64,000 nt of DNA from NCBI RefSeq assembly GCF_044383835.1, contig NZ_JBISEP010000014.1, positions 1-64,000 on the forward strand, written 5' to 3'. Positions 1-7,553 of this stretch are shown piece by piece. Both the position numbers and the translations under genes were made by a program. The DNA comes from Paraliobacillus sp044383835. Lineage in GTDB: Bacteria; Bacillota; Bacilli; Bacillales; Amphibacillaceae. Within the stretch, counting starts at the first letter, position 1. Every line of letters begins with the position of its first letter. The notes beneath the pieces are model-generated. The model did no database searches and was not told the origin of the DNA. It saw only the letters and a program-made list of their open reading frames with translations.

Positions 1-60
1 GTTAGCTGAGGCCGTGCCCGCGGAAAGCAAGCCTATTTCCGCAGCGGAATAAACATTATT
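1..60. repeat. GC-rich intergenic inverted repeat, cut by the window edge
   Basis: This short GC-rich patch in AT-rich surroundings contains the inverted arms GCGGAAA (near 20-26) and TTTCCGC (near 37-43). Its composition is unlike the flanks. It resembles the GCGGAAAGC-type intergenic elements I recall from Bacillaceae genomes. The left end lies outside the window and I see no second copy inside it, so membership of a repeat family is inferred. Confidence 0.35.
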
Positions 61-120
61 CCTCGTCTTTGATAGATATTCAAATAAAAACTATATCATC
101 ACTTAGAACATGAATTTAAA

Positions 121-157
121 AATGACGTTCGTGAGTTTTTTTACTCACCAACGTCAT
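121..157 (-). terminator. Second, distal terminator of the FMN-lipoprotein gene
   Basis: A hairpin has arms AATGACGT..GTGAG and CTCAC..AACGTCATT. On the minus strand it is followed by a T run. It lies in tandem with the closer hairpin at 173-204. Confidence 0.55.
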
Positions 158-172
158 TTATTGTACAACCGG

Positions 173-204
173 AAAAGCCTTAGAGAATATTCTCTAAGGC
201 TTTT
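173..204 (-). terminator. Terminator after the FMN-lipoprotein gene
   Basis: A perfect palindrome with arms AAAAGCCTTAGAGAAT and ATTCTCTAAGGCTTTT lies 15 bases past the stop codon. The T-rich 3' arm is consistent with intrinsic termination. Confidence 0.6.
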
Positions 205-219
205 CTATATTTCAATTAA

Positions 220-1116
220 TTATTTTGCATCTGCTAAAGCTTCCTCAGCTAAAGTAAAGAACGTACCTACTTTAATCGTTACTCCAGAAATTGCATCTGT
301 CGCACCTTCATCATTTGTATACTCAATTTCTGTAGGATCTTGCGTTTCTACTAAGTGTGCTTCTACCTTTTCTGCTTGTTCATGCCATTCAGCTTGAGCA
401 CCACCGTTTTCTACCATTCCATACTCTCCATTAGCAGATACTGTATCCTTATCGTCTCCGCCATCTTTATGAACACCGTTCCAATCAGCTGCAACAACGT
501 TTCCATTAACTACAGTTAAATCTACAGTATACTTCCAACCAGACTCTTCACTGAAATCAGCCTCTTCAGCATGATAAGCTCCATCTTTATAAGCACCTTT
601 CTCTACCGGACCATCTGCTAAAGCTTTTTCAGCTAAAGTAAAGAACGTACCTACTTTAATCGTTACTCCAGAAATTGCATCTGTCGCACCTTCATCATTT
701 GTATACTCAATTTCTGTAGGATCTTGCGTTTCTACTAAGTGTGCTTCTACCTTTTCTGCTTGTTCATGCCATTCAGCTTGAGCACCACCGTTTTCTACCA
801 TTCCATACTCACCATTAGCAGATACTGTGTCTTTGTCGTCTCCTGCACTTTTGTGAGCACCGTTCCAATCAGCGGAAACAATTTTCCCATCTTCCACTTC
901 TAAAGTGACCATGTATTTCCATCCGCTTTCTTCAGAAAAGCTATCTTCTTGTGCGAAATAAATCCCATCTTCATATTCACCAGGTGTTACCTTTTTTTCT
1001 TTCGAATCATTATCTGCTGGTGCATTCGCGTCTTCTGTGTCATTATTACACCCTGCCAATAATAAAATTGAGAAAAGTGCAGTGAGTGCTACTAACATCC
1101 AATGTTTTCTTTTCAT
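220..1116 (-). CDS. Lipoprotein with two tandem FMN-binding-type domains
   Basis: A probable exported lipoprotein of 298 aa. The signal peptide ends in lipobox LLAGC with Cys23, followed by an acidic linker. Two repeats of about 128 residues follow, each starting G-x-Y-x-D-G and carrying FSEESGWKY, ADWNG and, at the end, DAISGVT. That last motif resembles the S/T-G-A-T/S site at which ApbE-type enzymes attach FMN to a threonine in FMN_bind proteins. The architecture recalls PplA, the flavinylated lipoprotein of Listeria extracellular electron transfer. I infer a redox lipoprotein on the outer membrane face. No apbE or other electron-transfer gene is in the window. The start was chosen because AAGGGGAAG precedes this ATG; an in-frame codon 33 bases upstream has no such site. 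The gene is monocistronic. Domain family is fairly sure, function is inferred. Confidence 0.75.
   Translation of the reverse strand: MKRKHWMLVALTALFSILLLAGCNNDTEDANAPADNDSKEKKVTPGEYEDGIYFAQEDSFSEESGWKYMVTLEVEDGKIVSADWNGAHKSAGDDKDTVSANGEYGMVENGGAQAEWHEQAEKVEAHLVETQDPTEIEYTNDEGATDAISGVTIKVGTFFTLAEKALADGPVEKGAYKDGAYHAEEADFSEESGWKYTVDLTVVNGNVVAADWNGVHKDGGDDKDTVSANGEYGMVENGGAQAEWHEQAEKVEAHLVETQDPTEIEYTNDEGATDAISGVTIKVGTFFTLAEEALADAK
245..426. repeat. 182-bp perfect direct repeat, copy A
   Basis: The sequence is identical to 629-810. It encodes the same part of the second FMN-binding-type domain. The copies are 384 bp (128 codons) apart, in frame with the protein repeat. Identity at the DNA level, including synonymous positions, points to recent duplication or gene conversion. 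Confidence 0.9.
629..810. repeat. 182-bp perfect direct repeat, copy B
   Basis: The partner of 245-426, lying in the first FMN-binding-type domain. Similarity continues on both sides with scattered substitutions, so the perfect block is the core of a longer diverged duplication. Confidence 0.9.
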
Positions 1117-1283
1117 AACTATCTTCCCCTTTTTTATTTTAATATTCATTCTGTCACATTTAGTATTATAGTCCTTTTTATACTGAAAAGTCTATATAAA
1201 AGTTCAATCTTTCACATATTCGACAAAAATATAAACGATCTACATGTAATATTATGAAAATAGCATATTCCTTTTGTTCATTT

Positions 1284-1311
1284 AAAAACCGCTCATAATT
1301 GAGCGATTTTT
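1284..1311 (-). terminator. Terminator at the end of the opuA operon
   Basis: The hairpin arms AAACCGCTC and GAGCGATTT, with loop ATAATT, sit just past the stop of the last opuA gene. Confidence 0.65.
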
Positions 1312-1317
1312 AAATGT

Positions 1318-2235
1318 TTATTCTTTTGGTTTTAGATCTTCAATAGAGTCAATTTCCATATATGCTGGGACAACTAACCCTAATTTAGCGCCTTCTAAAT
1401 TTGGTCCTAAGTCAATCACTTCATCTTTATATTCTTCATAAAATGAACCGTGTGTCTTTGGTAACCATGGTGCAACAGAAGCATCTGCATCATTTGTTGC
1501 TACTGCCTGAAACATTACCGCTGGGTCTACAGGAGTATCTGTTACTTCATACCCTAAGCTTGTCAATACATTTTTAACCACTGACGTAGAAGCGCGTTCA
1601 GTGTCCCAAGGAGTAGATACCAGTTCAATTTCTTCACCATCAACCTTTTCTACACCTTTTGTCCATTCTGCTACCTTATCTTCATTATCTTTAATCCATT
1701 GGCTAGCAGCTTCCTCAAAACTCATATCTTCTTCTTGAGTCATTAACATAACCGCTTCCATATCTTCTACTTCCCAAAAGAATCGATCAAGTACTGTATA
1801 TGCTTCTGGCATATCTTTTTCTAATTCAAGTCGAGCAATTGTATTAATATTTTCTGCTTCACCAAATGAACCTTTTGGATCTTCTAAAAATTTCAGCTCA
1901 TATTTTGCAAATTTCCAATGTGGTGTCCAACCAGTCACAACAATTGGCTCTTCTTTATCAATTGCTTCGTCTAAAGAAGTTAACATTGCTGCAGTTGAGC
2001 TTTCGTTTAGTGTATAACCTTCTAAATTAGAGTATTCTTCTAATGCATCTCCAGCTGATCCTGTAATTCCAGCACCTGGTTCAATCCCTGTAATTGTATA
2101 CTCTATTGTTGCACCAACATCTTTTGTTTGACTTTCTTCCTCTTTATCATTCTCAGCCGAATCACATGCTGCTATAATCCCCAATATTAATACTACTAAT
2201 CCTAATAAAATAAAAGATTTTAAATTTTTCGACAT
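1318..2235 (-). CDS. opuAC: Glycine betaine-type ABC binding lipoprotein, permuted lobe order
   Basis: The substrate-binding component of the OpuA-type compatible-solute importer (305 aa), lipid-anchored at Cys24 (lipobox IIAAC). After an acidic linker the IEPGAG lobe comes first (about residues 42-180, with TGWTPHWKF and LEDPKGSFGE). The EIELV..PWDTE lobe follows (with VAPWLPKTH and GLVVPAYM), and the protein ends at SIEDLK. The neighbouring paralogue has these lobes in the opposite order. To my recollection B. subtilis OpuAC has the order seen here. The tryptophans expected in the ligand-binding aromatic cage (PWDTE, TGWTPHW, PWLP) are all kept. The start is the ATG after GAGAGGGG; the longer ORF adds 12 residues without support. 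It lies downstream of the other opuA genes behind a hairpin at 2312-2348. Confidence 0.88.
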   Translation of the reverse strand: MSKNLKSFILLGLVVLILGIIAACDSAENDKEEESQTKDVGATIEYTITGIEPGAGITGSAGDALEEYSNLEGYTLNESSTAAMLTSLDEAIDKEEPIVVTGWTPHWKFAKYELKFLEDPKGSFGEAENINTIARLELEKDMPEAYTVLDRFFWEVEDMEAVMLMTQEEDMSFEEAASQWIKDNEDKVAEWTKGVEKVDGEEIELVSTPWDTERASTSVVKNVLTSLGYEVTDTPVDPAVMFQAVATNDADASVAPWLPKTHGSFYEEYKDEVIDLGPNLEGAKLGLVVPAYMEIDSIEDLKPKE

Positions 2236-2311
2236 CTTAAATTTTCCCCTCTCTGGATAATTTATAAACATTCTCCATTCCTTTGTATAGTCAAATAAAA
2301 TACTTGTGATG

Positions 2312-2348
2312 AAAAAGCTACCTTTAATATTCGTAAAGGTAGCTTTTA
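2312..2348 (-). terminator. Intercistronic terminator-like hairpin between the two binding-protein genes
   Basis: Arms AAAAGCTACCTTTA and TAAAGGTAGCTTTT surround a 7-nt loop and are followed on the minus strand by a short T run. It lies after the first binding-protein gene and before the permuted one. It could attenuate expression of the last gene or stabilise the upstream mRNA. Confidence 0.65.
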
Positions 2349-2372
2349 TTTAATTAAAAGAATAGCTACAGA

Positions 2373-3284
2373 CTATTCTAAACCACTAGTCCACTCATCG
2401 ACTTTATCTTGGTTGTTTTCAATCCAGTTAGCAGCGGCATCTTCAGCAGAAGTACCACTTTGAATCTCTAGCATAACAGACTCAATGTCTTCAGGTGTCC
2501 ATACAAAATTATCTAGTACTTGATATGCTACAGGACTATCTTCTTCTAAGCCTTCACGTACCATTGTTCCAAGATACTCATCTTCACCAAATGAACCTTT
2601 TGGATCTTCTAAATACTTAAGATCATACTTACTGAATTTCCAGTGCGGGGACCAACCAGTAACAACTATTGGCTTTTCGTTCTCTACTGCTTCACCTAAT
2701 GCTGTTGCCATTGCACCACTAGAAGAAGCTTCCACAGTAAAACCATCTAGGCCGTAATCTTCTACGGAGCGTTCAGCAGCCTGCACTACACCTGCACCTG
2801 GCTCAATAGCTGTAATAGAGCTATCTAATTCATCTGCTACATTTTTTAAATCCTCAATCGTAGTAACATCCATATATTCAGGTACTACTAAACCAATTTT
2901 TGCACCTTCAAGGTTTGCACCTAAATCTACTACTTGATCCTTGTACTGCTCATACAAATTACCATGTGTTCCAGGTAACCAAGCTGATACCATACCATCT
3001 GCATCACCAGTAGCTACAGATTGCCACATTACAGCGTTATCTAATGGCGTAACTGTAACATTATACCCTTGTTCCTCTAAAACATGAGCCATAACGTTAG
3101 TAGAAGCTACCTCAGTATCCCACTCTACATAAACTAGTTCAATTTCTTTTTCACCAATATTAGATGTATCTTCACCATTGTTATCATCTGATGAAGTGTC
3201 ATCTTCGCCACCGCATGCAGCTAACACAAGTGATAGCATTAGGACGAACACTAAACCTACATGTTTCCATGTTAATTTAAACAT
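2373..3284 (-). CDS. opuAC: Glycine betaine-type ABC binding lipoprotein, non-permuted order
   Basis: The second substrate-binding lipoprotein of the operon (303 aa). The signal peptide ends LVLAAC (Cys24), followed by a long acidic linker. The EIELV..EWDTE lobe comes first (about residues 47-148, with SAWLPGTH and GLVVPEYM). The IEPGAG lobe follows (about 155-303, with TGWSPHWKF and LEDPKGSFGE). The three tryptophans expected in the cation-pi cage for quaternary ammonium ligands are present. It belongs to the same family as the next gene but is circularly permuted relative to it. RBS AAAGGGGAG precedes the ATG. The gene follows the permease gene by about 80 bases. Exact ligand (glycine betaine, proline betaine or others) cannot be told from the sequence. 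Confidence 0.88.
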   Translation of the reverse strand: MFKLTWKHVGLVFVLMLSLVLAACGGEDDTSSDDNNGEDTSNIGEKEIELVYVEWDTEVASTNVMAHVLEEQGYNVTVTPLDNAVMWQSVATGDADGMVSAWLPGTHGNLYEQYKDQVVDLGANLEGAKIGLVVPEYMDVTTIEDLKNVADELDSSITAIEPGAGVVQAAERSVEDYGLDGFTVEASSSGAMATALGEAVENEKPIVVTGWSPHWKFSKYDLKYLEDPKGSFGEDEYLGTMVREGLEEDSPVAYQVLDNFVWTPEDIESVMLEIQSGTSAEDAAANWIENNQDKVDEWTSGLE

Positions 3285-3362
3285 AGTAACTAAATCTCCC
3301 CTTTTTTAAAATTTATACTATATAGTGAACTTTTCAATATGAAAAGATTCCAACTTTACATT

Positions 3363-4208
3363 TTATTCCACTTTTCCTTTATTTAAGTTTTGTGTAAAGC
3401 GGTCAATAATAATTGCTAAAATAACAATCCCCATACCTGCTACAAACCCCGTACCTACTTGAGCACGTTGAAGTGCGGATAGTACATCTCTTCCAAGACC
3501 AGGTGCCCCGATCATTGATGCAATAACAACCATGGAAAGAGATAGCATAACTGTTTGGTTAATTCCAGCCATAATTGTGCTCTTTGCCATTGGTAATTCT
3601 ACTTTGAAAAGTTTCTGAGAGCCTGTACTACCAAAAGCTTCAGAAGCTTCCACTAATTCTTCAGAAACTTGTCTGATTCCTAAATTCGTAAAACGAACCG
3701 TTGGTGGTGTTGCAAAAATTAACGATGCGAAAATCCCTGGCACCATACCAATACTAAAAAATGCTACCGCAGGAATTAAATAAACAAATGCAGGCATCGT
3801 CTGCATAAAGTCTAGAATTGGTGTAATAATTGTCTCTGCTGTTTTACTTTTGGACATTAGAATACCAACAGGTACACCAATAATGACAGATAATACACTA
3901 GCTATAAGTACTAAAGCAAAAGTATTCATTAATTGTTCCCATAGACCTTGATTATAAATCAGCCATAAGCCTACAACGGAGAATGCTGCTAGTCCAAACT
4001 TTTTACCTGTAACAAAAAACGCTAATACTGCTACAATTATAATAACGATAACGGGTGGAATTTCAGCTAATTTATCAGCAAAAAACTCCATGAAATTGCC
4101 AAATTGATTCTTGATAGGTTCAAATAAAAATGAAAAGGTTTCTGTAATTTCATCAGTGAGAACACTTATCCACTGCGCTATCGGTATTTTCGGCATAAAA
4201 TCAAGCAT
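3363..4208 (-). CDS. opuAB: OpuA-type betaine ABC transporter permease
   Basis: The membrane-spanning component of the compatible-solute importer, about 281 aa with several hydrophobic helices. The binding-protein-dependent permease signature is seen as EASEAFGSTGSQKLFKVELP, the EAA loop that contacts the ATPase. The C-terminal half matches OpuAB closely (ILDFMQTMPAFVYLIPA, MLSLSMVVIASMIGAPGLG). The reading frame opens at a GTG at 4223 that overlaps opuAA. I prefer the ATG at 4208, which has GAGG nine bases upstream; the family usually starts near the MPKIP at 4196. Translation is probably coupled to opuAA because the start lies in the end of that gene. Confidence 0.88.
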   Translation of the reverse strand: MLDFMPKIPIAQWISVLTDEITETFSFLFEPIKNQFGNFMEFFADKLAEIPPVIVIIIVAVLAFFVTGKKFGLAAFSVVGLWLIYNQGLWEQLMNTFALVLIASVLSVIIGVPVGILMSKSKTAETIITPILDFMQTMPAFVYLIPAVAFFSIGMVPGIFASLIFATPPTVRFTNLGIRQVSEELVEASEAFGSTGSQKLFKVELPMAKSTIMAGINQTVMLSLSMVVIASMIGAPGLGRDVLSALQRAQVGTGFVAGMGIVILAIIIDRFTQNLNKGKVE

Positions 4209-5397
4209 CTGCTTCAACCTCACTTTCTCCAGCCAATGCTGCGATTACTGCACCACGAACAATAATGCCTTGCAATTTATTATCTTCTACAACTGCAACT
4301 GGTACAGGTGTATCATGAATAATATCAAAGATCTCTTGCATTGGTTTATCTCTTCCAACTGTAGGAACGTCCGTTTGTAAAATTTCATTTAGATCTCGAA
4401 TTTCCTTCTTTCGAGCATCCGATGCACCATCAGCTGTCACATAGCCTTTTAAATTACGTTTACTATCAATCACATAAATACTTGACAGTCCTTCTTCACG
4501 CATACGCTCTAATGCAACACGAGGCCCGTGCTTCTCTATATTAATTGTTTCTGGACGCTTCATAATATGTTCTGCGGTTAGTACTTTTGAGCGATCAACA
4601 TCTTCAACAAACTTCTCTACGTAGTCGTTTGCTGGACTAACTAAGATTTCTTCCGGTGTACCAATTTGTACAATGGAACCATCCTTCATTAGTGCGATAC
4701 GATCACCAATACGAAGGGCTTCATCTAAATCGTGGGTAATAAATATGATTGTCTTTTGCATTTTTCCTTGTAGATCTAATAACTCATCTTGCATATCTTT
4801 ACGTATTAATGGATCTAATGCGGAAAAAGCTTCATCCATAAGTAATACTTCTGGATCATTCGCTAGTGCTCGAGCTAGTCCCACACGCTGTTGCATACCA
4901 CCGGATAACTGTCCAGGGTATTGATTGATATAGTTTCCTAAGCCAACTAATTCTAAAGATTCTTTCGCTTTTTTCGCACGCTCTTCTTTGTCAATCCCTT
5001 GTATTTCTAAACCAAATTCAGCATTTTCTAAAATTGTACGAAACGGGAATAGTGCGAATTTTTGGAATACCATGCTTAATTTCTCTCTTCTAACACGACG
5101 AAGATCATCTTTGTTCATTGTTGCTAGATTTTCTCCCCCAACAAAGACACTTCCTTCTGTAGGTTCAATCAGTCGATTAATTAAACGAACTAACGTAGAT
5201 TTTCCACTACCTGATAAACCCATAATAACAAAAACTTCTCCTTGTTTTACTTCAAAGGAAGCACGGTTAACACCTACTGTGTCACCTGTTTTTTTCAATA
5301 TTTCTTCTTTTTTCATACCTTGATCTAAGAGCTTTAATGATTCTTTTATATTTTTACCGAATACTTTTGACAAGCCCTCAACTTTAATTACAGGCAT
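4201..5397 (-). CDS. opuAA: OpuA-type betaine ABC transporter ATPase with CBS domains
   Basis: The ATP-hydrolysing subunit of the osmoprotectant importer (398 aa). It has Walker A GLSGSGKST, Q-loop region VFQKFALFP, ABC signature LSGGMQQRVG, Walker B VLLMDEAFSALDP and the H-loop THDLDEA. After about residue 280 there are two CBS repeats, which in OpuA homologues sense ionic strength. The start is the ATG with GAGAGGTG eight bases upstream, giving MPVIKVEGLSKVFG as in OpuAA; the ORF extends 13 codons further without RBS. It is the first gene of opuAA-opuAB-opuAC-opuAC, divergent from a GbsR-like regulator gene. Confidence 0.93.
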   Translation of the reverse strand: MPVIKVEGLSKVFGKNIKESLKLLDQGMKKEEILKKTGDTVGVNRASFEVKQGEVFVIMGLSGSGKSTLVRLINRLIEPTEGSVFVGGENLATMNKDDLRRVRREKLSMVFQKFALFPFRTILENAEFGLEIQGIDKEERAKKAKESLELVGLGNYINQYPGQLSGGMQQRVGLARALANDPEVLLMDEAFSALDPLIRKDMQDELLDLQGKMQKTIIFITHDLDEALRIGDRIALMKDGSIVQIGTPEEILVSPANDYVEKFVEDVDRSKVLTAEHIMKRPETINIEKHGPRVALERMREEGLSSIYVIDSKRNLKGYVTADGASDARKKEIRDLNEILQTDVPTVGRDKPMQEIFDIIHDTPVPVAVVEDNKLQGIIVRGAVIAALAGESEVEADA

Positions 5398-5528
5398 GCT
5401 TTTCACCTCTCTTACTTTCTTTGTCGACACAAACATATAACAGTACCCGTTTTTATCACTTTTGAAACAAACATTATATTCAAATGGATATTCATTACTG
5501 TTTTTCGCCCATAAATTGCTACTTTAAT

Positions 5529-5558
5529 ACTATACCCTTTTTGTAACATATAATTCAA
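5529..5558 (-). promoter_or_regulatory. Candidate proximal opuA promoter
   Basis: On the minus strand TTGAAT (5558-5553) and TATAGT (5534-5529) are separated by 18 bases, a plausible SigA promoter reading into opuAA. Confidence 0.4.
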
Positions 5559-5585
5559 ACGATAAAAACCATTAATTTTGCGTAT

Positions 5586-5611
5586 ATTATACGTACAGTT
5601 TAAACTGTACG
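5586..5611 (-). promoter_or_regulatory. Perfect 20-bp palindrome and -10 box upstream of opuA
   Basis: The perfect palindrome CGTACAGTTTAAACTGTACG (5592-5611) abuts a consensus TATAAT on the minus strand (5591-5586). It would fill the -35/-10 spacer of a distal opuA promoter with a poor -35. It lies between opuAA and the divergent GbsR-like gene. That is where a repressor controlling opuA by osmolarity or choline would bind. Operator role is inferred from position and symmetry. Confidence 0.55.
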
Positions 5612-5737
5612 GAATTCACACAAAACATTCTCTAATTTACTTCTATTTCCTCTATTTTTTATAGAGATACTCAATTTCCTTTTTCTACTAAAATCGTGTA
5701 ATCTTGATACAGTACTTTATTTATACAGGAGGTAAAT

Positions 5738-6226
5738 ATGTCTATAAACAATAGAGAAACAGTGTATCACAATGTTATTCATACATTCTCAAAAACAATT
5801 GAATTTTTTGATATTTCTCCTTCCGAAGCTCGACTGTTTTCCTTGTTATATTTAGAAAATAGCCCGATGACATTAGATGAAATGAGTCAAGCATTAGGTA
5901 AAAGTAAAACTGCAGTTAGCACAGGTATTCGAACATTATTGGAATTAAACCTTGTAAAGCGAGTATGGAAAAAAGGAATTCGAAAAGATTTATATGAAAC
6001 AAACAATGATTTATATAAAAGATTCATGCAAACCTATATTAATAACTGGATAAAGCACGCACAAAACCAGCATTATTTGCTTAAAGAAATCGAGAAACAA
6101 CTGACTTTTTCAAATACCTCAGAAGAAGAAGCAATTTTATTAAACAAATTAGCTACGATCATTGATTTTCACCAGTCAATAGAAAAGGCTTTTACTATGA
6201 TTGACCCTAAACATAACAGGCTATAA
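5738..6226 (+). CDS. GbsR/OpcR-like MarR-type regulator, divergent from opuA
   Basis: A 162-aa DNA-binding protein of the GbsR family. The winged-helix segment is SPMTLDEMSQALGKSKTAVSTGIRTLLELNLVKRVWKKGIRKDLYE. In B. subtilis, GbsR represses choline-to-betaine genes and related OpcR represses a compatible-solute transporter. This gene is transcribed away from opuA across about 340 bp containing a 20-bp palindrome, so it most likely regulates opuA. The ATG follows GGAGGTAAAT. It is clearly paralogous to the gene at 9929-10483 (shared KKGIRKDLYE). Confidence 0.82.
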   Translation: MSINNRETVYHNVIHTFSKTIEFFDISPSEARLFSLLYLENSPMTLDEMSQALGKSKTAVSTGIRTLLELNLVKRVWKKGIRKDLYETNNDLYKRFMQTYINNWIKHAQNQHYLLKEIEKQLTFSNTSEEEAILLNKLATIIDFHQSIEKAFTMIDPKHNRL

Positions 6227-6230
6227 TACC

Positions 6231-6272
6231 GCACACATCAGTATTTTATTCCATTTGATGTGTGCTTTTATT
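6231..6272 (+). terminator. Terminator after the GbsR-like gene
   Basis: The hairpin arms GCACACATCA and TTGATGTGTGC are followed by a T-rich run, five bases after the stop. Confidence 0.7.
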
Positions 6273-6366
6273 TTTTTTTATAAAAGCTATTGATTTTTCC
6301 ATTAAATCATACTATAGTCATTGAAGGATATTTGCCAACATTAGTATTCTTAGCAGGGAGGTATCG

Positions 6367-6909
6367 ATGATGAATTGTTGGAAAACAGTTAATGTGCAAA
6401 AAGAAGTAGGCATTAATCGAATCTACCTTTTATCATTTTTAATCGGATTTTTATCATTTATATTTTTATTCGTGCCATTTTCTATCTTTCATCAAACGAG
6501 TAATTTGAAAGATCATGGTATCTTCCCTTTTATTTTAAGTTTAGTCTTATTACCTTTAGTGCATAAATTATCACACTATATACCATTACTATTCTCTAAT
6601 CGTACATTTAAAATAAAATGCCGCGTTAATAAAAAGAAGTTTCCTATTATATCAATATTATCAACAGCTAAAATGTCAAAACTAACATCAATTATTTCGT
6701 TATTAGCACCAACTTTAATTATTACAATACCTTGTTTAATTGCAAGCTACCTATTTCCAAATCACTTTGTTTATTTTCTTATATATGCTTCTATAAACAT
6801 CGGTTTATCTTCAACCGATTATATATATATGAATCGTTTTCTTCGAGCACCGAGAAAATGTATTGTTGAAAATGATGGTTCAAGTTATGACATTCTTATT
6901 ATTAAATAG
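6367..6909 (+). CDS. DUF3267-type membrane protein with degenerate zincin motif
   Basis: A 180-aa integral membrane protein with about four hydrophobic segments, resembling the DUF3267 (YhaJ-like) family. That family is described as putative membrane zinc peptidases with an HExxH motif. Here the corresponding stretch reads LVHKLSHYIP, so both histidines remain but the catalytic glutamate is replaced by lysine. Hydrolase activity is therefore doubtful. The position just before prsA matches the yhaJ neighbourhood of B. subtilis. RBS GGGAGG precedes the paired ATGs. It stands alone between terminators. Confidence 0.6.
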   Translation: MMNCWKTVNVQKEVGINRIYLLSFLIGFLSFIFLFVPFSIFHQTSNLKDHGIFPFILSLVLLPLVHKLSHYIPLLFSNRTFKIKCRVNKKKFPIISILSTAKMSKLTSIISLLAPTLIITIPCLIASYLFPNHFVYFLIYASINIGLSSTDYIYMNRFLRAPRKCIVENDGSSYDILIIK

Positions 6910-6945
6910 AGAGGTATCTTTTAAATAAAGATACCTCTCTTTTTC
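6908..6945 (+). terminator. Terminator after the DUF3267 gene
   Basis: A 13-bp stem with arms AGAGAGGTATCTT and AAGATACCTCTCT is followed by TTTT, overlapping the stop codon. Confidence 0.8.
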
Positions 6946-7013
6946 TTATTAAATACTATTCAAATATACATTTTTTTGATAAGGTAGTTAAAGAAGTTAA
7001 GGGAGGCATGAGT

Positions 7014-7193
7014 ATGATATTATTTTTTGTTCCTTTTGCATTACTTACATTGTTCATATTTAACTCATTGACATACCGTTTGTGCGTACAAACCGAAATG
7101 TCTCAAGAAAAACAACCAAATGTATTCCGAACAATAAATGTATTGATCACCATTTTATTACTTTCTTCTTACATTGAGATTATTTACACATAA
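7014..7193 (+). CDS. Small two-helix membrane protein, unknown
   Basis: A 59-aa ORF with GGGAGG seven bases before this ATG; the ATG at 7008 is too close to the RBS. Two hydrophobic stretches (about residues 2-20 and 40-58) flank a polar middle with MSQEKQPN, suggesting a helical hairpin in the membrane. I do not recognise the family. It has its own terminator and lies between the DUF3267 gene and prsA, where B. subtilis also carries small yha genes. Confidence 0.55.
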   Translation: MILFFVPFALLTLFIFNSLTYRLCVQTEMSQEKQPNVFRTINVLITILLLSSYIEIIYT

Positions 7194-7209
7194 GACACAA
7201 GATTTATGT

Positions 7210-7265
7210 AAAGCATAAAGTAACCCATCAATAAGATAAACATAGAGGGTTACTTTATGCTTTAT
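7210..7265. terminator. Bidirectional terminator
   Basis: A 17-bp stem with arms AAAGCATAAAGTAACCC and GGGTTACTTTATGCTTT lies between two convergent small genes. T-rich sequence on both sides can serve both. Confidence 0.75.
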
Positions 7266-7269
7266 TAAC

Positions 7270-7353
7270 CTATACCCATGTAGCACCAACAATAATTAAC
7301 AAAATGAACAACACGACAATTAAGGCAAACCCTCCACCATAAGTTTTTCCCAC
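7270..7353 (-). CDS. YjcZ-family tiny membrane peptide
   Basis: A 27-codon gene with a GTG start preceded by GAGGGGGTG. The peptide begins MGKTYGGGF, continues ALIVVLFILLIIVGATW and ends in Val. That Gly/Tyr head followed by ALIVVLFILLIIVG is the signature of YjcZ-family sporulation peptides, which include the spore coat assembly peptide SscA. It is convergent with the small membrane protein gene. Family assignment is firm; role in spores is inferred. Confidence 0.8.
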   Translation of the reverse strand: MGKTYGGGFALIVVLFILLIIVGATWV

Positions 7354-7553
7354 GTAACACACCCCCTCTTTGATACCTATTTATATCGTATGCAAACATA
7401 GCTAAATAGATATTGTATATCCACCCAAAAATATGTAAAAAGTGAGTAATTTAAATATTGATTGTTTATTTAGCAGTAAAATGTGTTATATTGTGTCAAG
7501 AGCAATTCATTTTGTTGTTAAATTTTTATCTTAAAGAGTAGGAGTGTAATAGA

